Positions 62,079 to 64,000 of a stretch of DNA of 64,000 nucleotides are shown here, in pieces. The translations under genes and the position numbers were made by a program. This stretch comes from Kyrpidia tusciae DSM 2912. Its GTDB lineage: Bacteria; Bacillota; Bacilli; Kyrpidiales; Kyrpidiaceae. The notes below the pieces were generated by a model. The model saw only the letters and a program-made list of their open reading frames with translations. It was not told the DNA's origin and did no database searches. The stretch is taken from the NCBI RefSeq assembly GCF_000092905.1, contig NC_014098.1:2356001-2420000 (forward strand), written 5' to 3'. Numbering within the stretch: the stretch's first letter is position 1; the number at the start of each line of letters is the position of its first letter.

Positions 62079-63182
62079 TCAGCGCGGCATGGGACCGGTA
62101 TAAACAGACTGGGGGCGGATCAACCGGTTGTCTGCCGCCTGCTCCAGAACGTGGGCCGTCCAGCCCGCCATCCGGGAGAGAGAAAAGGTCGGAGTGTAGA
62201 GTTCCTTGGGGAGCCCCACGGCCCGGAGCACGGCGGCCGCGTAGAATTCCACGTTTGTGTACAGCCGGCGGCCGGGTTTGTACTCTTCCAACAGCCGAAT
62301 GGCCACATTTTCCACGTGCACGGCCAGATCCAACCACGGGTCATCCCCGGCCACCCGTTTGGCGACGATGGAGAGAGCCTCGGCCCGGGGATCCCGGGTT
62401 TTATACACCCGATGTCCGAATCCCATCAAACGCTCCCCGCGCTCCAAAAGGCTGCGCAAGTACGGCTCCGCGTTTTCCTTGGTGCCGATGGCCGCCAATG
62501 TCTCGTCCACTTCCGATGGCGCACCTCCGTGAAGTGGACCCTTCATGGTCCCGATGGCCGTGGTCACGGCGGAAGCCATGTCCGAACGGGTTGAAGTGGT
62601 CACCCGGGCCGAAAAGGTCGAGGCATTCATGCCGTGCTCCGCCGTCAGCACCAGATAGGCGTCGAGGGCTGCAACGTGTGCCGGGTGGGGCTCCTTACCG
62701 AAAAGCATGTACAGGTAATTGGCCGTGTGGCTGAGATCCTCCCGGGGCTCGACAGGCTGCCGACCGTTCAGGCGGCTATGCCGGTAGGTGATGATCGTCG
62801 GGACTTTGGCTGTCAATTCCATCGCCTGCTCGACTGTCGGCGGCCATCCGTAGGATTCATTTCCCACGGCGGAAACGGCCGTGCGAAGCACGCTCATCAT
62901 GTCCACCCCGGCGGGGATGGCGTCGATGATCGTCTTCAGATAATCGGGCAAAATCCGATATTGCGCCATTTTCGCGTGAAACTCCGCCAGCTCCGCGTCC
63001 GTCGGCAATTTTCCAAACCAAAGCAAGTACGCGACATGTTCATAGGTGTATTGAAGAGCCAGATCCTTGGCCCAATAGCCCCGATACACCAGATGCCCCC
63101 GTTCTCCGTCGACCAGAGCCAGTTCGGTGTCGGTCACCGTCACTCCCTCAAGCCCTTTGTGGATCGTCAACCCCTGGGTCAT
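62079..63182 (-). CDS. Citrate synthase family protein (citrate or methylcitrate synthase)
   Basis: Paralogue of the citrate synthase at 34990-36117, 367 residues. Active-site blocks TAEHGMNASTFSARV, KGPLHGGAPSEVDE, MGFGHRVYKTRDPRA and the aspartate/glutamate region YTNVEFYAAAVL are seen; in the last the usual aspartate is Glu (NVEF), as in many 2-methylcitrate/citrate synthases of Bacilli (CitA/MmgD group). ATG at 63182 follows GGAG; GTG at 63191 is inside that signal. It may serve propionyl-CoA removal. Confidence 0.88.
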   Translation of the reverse strand: MTQGLTIHKGLEGVTVTDTELALVDGERGHLVYRGYWAKDLALQYTYEHVAYLLWFGKLPTDAELAEFHAKMAQYRILPDYLKTIIDAIPAGVDMMSVLRTAVSAVGNESYGWPPTVEQAMELTAKVPTIITYRHSRLNGRQPVEPREDLSHTANYLYMLFGKEPHPAHVAALDAYLVLTAEHGMNASTFSARVTTSTRSDMASAVTTAIGTMKGPLHGGAPSEVDETLAAIGTKENAEPYLRSLLERGERLMGFGHRVYKTRDPRAEALSIVAKRVAGDDPWLDLAVHVENVAIRLLEEYKPGRRLYTNVEFYAAAVLRAVGLPKELYTPTFSLSRMAGWTAHVLEQAADNRLIRPQSVYTGPMPR

Positions 63183-63237
63183 GATGATCACTCTCCTTTT
63201 TCAAAAAAACACAAGATGTTCATTGATGTATAACACA

Positions 63238-63266
63238 ATTATAACAGGTTTTACGTCTGGCTCCAA
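63238..63266 (-). promoter_or_regulatory. Promoter of the second citrate synthase
   Basis: Minus-strand TATAAT with a weak -35 TTGGAG at a 17-base spacing, about 56 bases upstream of the start codon. Confidence 0.6.
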
Positions 63267-63363
63267 TACAGTAAGGACAAGCGCGCAGGCCTCATGTTAC
63301 AGCTGGGGAAGGAGATATAAGACACTTGGCGCGACAAGAAAGATTTCTACCAGGAAGATTTTC

Positions 63364-63393
63364 TTGTCTCGTGTCAGCCTTGCCAGGTATAAT
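63364..63393 (+). promoter_or_regulatory. Promoter of pspA
   Basis: TTGTCT, an 18-base spacer and a perfect TATAAT, about 70 bases upstream of the pspA ATG. The interval 63267-63363 contains no gene that can be supported; a 71-codon frame from TTG 63326 overlaps this promoter and is rejected. Confidence 0.6.
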
Positions 63394-63462
63394 AATAGAA
63401 GTACGGGGCGGCGGTTTTCGCCGGTTTCCGACAATCTCCACAGAGGAGGAGAACAGCCGTTT

Positions 63463-64000
63463 ATGGGCCTGTTCAAACGATTGCGGGATATCAGTCTCGC
63501 CAACATTAACGCGATGCTCGATCGAGTGGAAGACCCGGTGAAATTGCTGGATCAGTACCTGCGGGATATGGAAGAAGATCTGCAGGATGCCGAAGAAGCG
63601 GTGGCCAAGGCCATCGCGGTGGAAAAGAAACTGAAGGCCCAATTCGAAGAAGCCCAGAGCCTCGCGGAGAAGCGAGCGAAACAGGCGGAAGAGGCGGTAC
63701 TGGCTGGAAACGACGATCTGGCCCGGCGGGCCCTGGCGGATAAACGGGAACAAGAAGCAAAGGCAAAGGACTTTCAGAACCAGTATCAAACGGCGAAAGC
63801 AAACGCCGATGCCCTCAGGGAAAAACTCGCCGAGATGAAAGAAGAGATTGGCAAGATGCGGAACAAACGGGACACCTTGGTGGCCCGGGCCCAAGCCGCA
63901 AAAGCTCAGAAAGAGATCAGCCAGGCCATGTCCGGCATCGGCAGCGACAGTGCGATGCGCGGTTTCCAGAGGATGGAGGACAAGGTTCTGCAACTGGAGG
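63463..64000 (+). CDS. pspA: PspA/IM30-family protein, cut by window end
   Basis: Start of a phage-shock-protein A homologue, open at the right edge after about 179 codons. GLFKRLRDISLANINAMLDR is the amphipathic membrane-binding helix, and a long coiled coil follows, with EDPVKLLDQYLRDMEEDL and NKRDTLVARAQAAKAQKEI. It coats and repairs stressed membranes (ESCRT-III-like). AGGAGG lies upstream, though somewhat far from the ATG. Confidence 0.93.
   Translation, partial: MGLFKRLRDISLANINAMLDRVEDPVKLLDQYLRDMEEDLQDAEEAVAKAIAVEKKLKAQFEEAQSLAEKRAKQAEEAVLAGNDDLARRALADKREQEAKAKDFQNQYQTAKANADALREKLAEMKEEIGKMRNKRDTLVARAQAAKAQKEISQAMSGIGSDSAMRGFQRMEDKVLQLE

Overview
The window reads as a GC-rich chromosomal segment of a thermophile-like, spore-forming member of the Bacillales. 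The evidence is an alpha/beta-type small acid-soluble spore protein, a CotF-type coat protein, a SpoVB/YtgP flippase, a LytH-like M23 peptidase, CodY, AcoR/sigma-54 control of acetoin breakdown, and Gram-positive ribosome binding sites with many GTG/TTG starts. Gene content fits an Alicyclobacillaceae genus such as Kyrpidia, but that is an inference; no rRNA is present to settle it.

1-20.4 kb is a catabolic island, almost entirely on the minus strand. In transcription order it holds indolepyruvate-type 2-ketoacid oxidoreductase genes (iorA, iorB), a XylT-like [2Fe-2S] ferredoxin, a canonical catechol 2,3-dioxygenase, a divergent extradiol-dioxygenase paralogue, a flavin monooxygenase of the acyl-CoA-dehydrogenase fold, a cupin, an IclR regulator, an aldehyde dehydrogenase, a MaoC-like protein, two enoyl-CoA hydratases, an SDR, a gutted thiolase, MoxR and VWA maturation factors, and a three-subunit molybdenum hydroxylase (FAD, 2Fe-2S and Mo subunits). 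A convergent meta-cleavage-type hydrolase lies at the left edge. Together they suggest aerobic breakdown of an aromatic or N-heteroaromatic acid by hydroxylation, meta-cleavage and CoA-linked processing. A shared 16-bp palindrome (7719-7734 and 12322-12337) is a candidate IclR operator.

20.4-31 kb carries a decayed moxR fragment, an NlpC/P60 hydrolase, a Uma2-type protein, tRNA-Val and tRNA-Ala, speD with a long structured leader, another enoyl-CoA hydratase, a double-length ThyX-type thymidylate synthase, MerR and HtpX genes, a Pit phosphate transporter with its PhoU-like partner, and the LytH-like peptidase. 31-45.4 kb is housekeeping and sporulation: SpoVB/YtgP, a CBS protein, a holin-like protein, SASP, citrate synthase, moaD/moaE, tatA, queF, pyrE, glutamate dehydrogenase, codY, a PASTA-domain pseudokinase and leuCD.

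45.4-50 kb has a coat protein, an ABC-transporter relic, a TnpB-encoding element with a probable guide-RNA tail, an M50 protease and a PilZ protein. 50-55.2 kb is an acetoin dehydrogenase operon (acoABC, no E3 gene) behind a clear sigma-54 promoter and acoR. At 55.5-56.2 kb a complete c-di-AMP (ydaO-type) riboswitch unit, with promoter, aptamer and terminator, controls an unrecognised 46-codon ORF and a DUF3055 gene; this is the most unusual arrangement in the window. 56.2-64 kb has a peroxiredoxin, a DUF815 ATPase, HU, a long-chain acyl-CoA ligase, an RsuA-type pseudouridine synthase, a second citrate synthase and the start of pspA, which runs off the window end.

Start codons were chosen by ribosome-binding-site spacing and gene overlap, and several differ from the longest possible reading frame. 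All function calls come from reading motifs; no database search was run.
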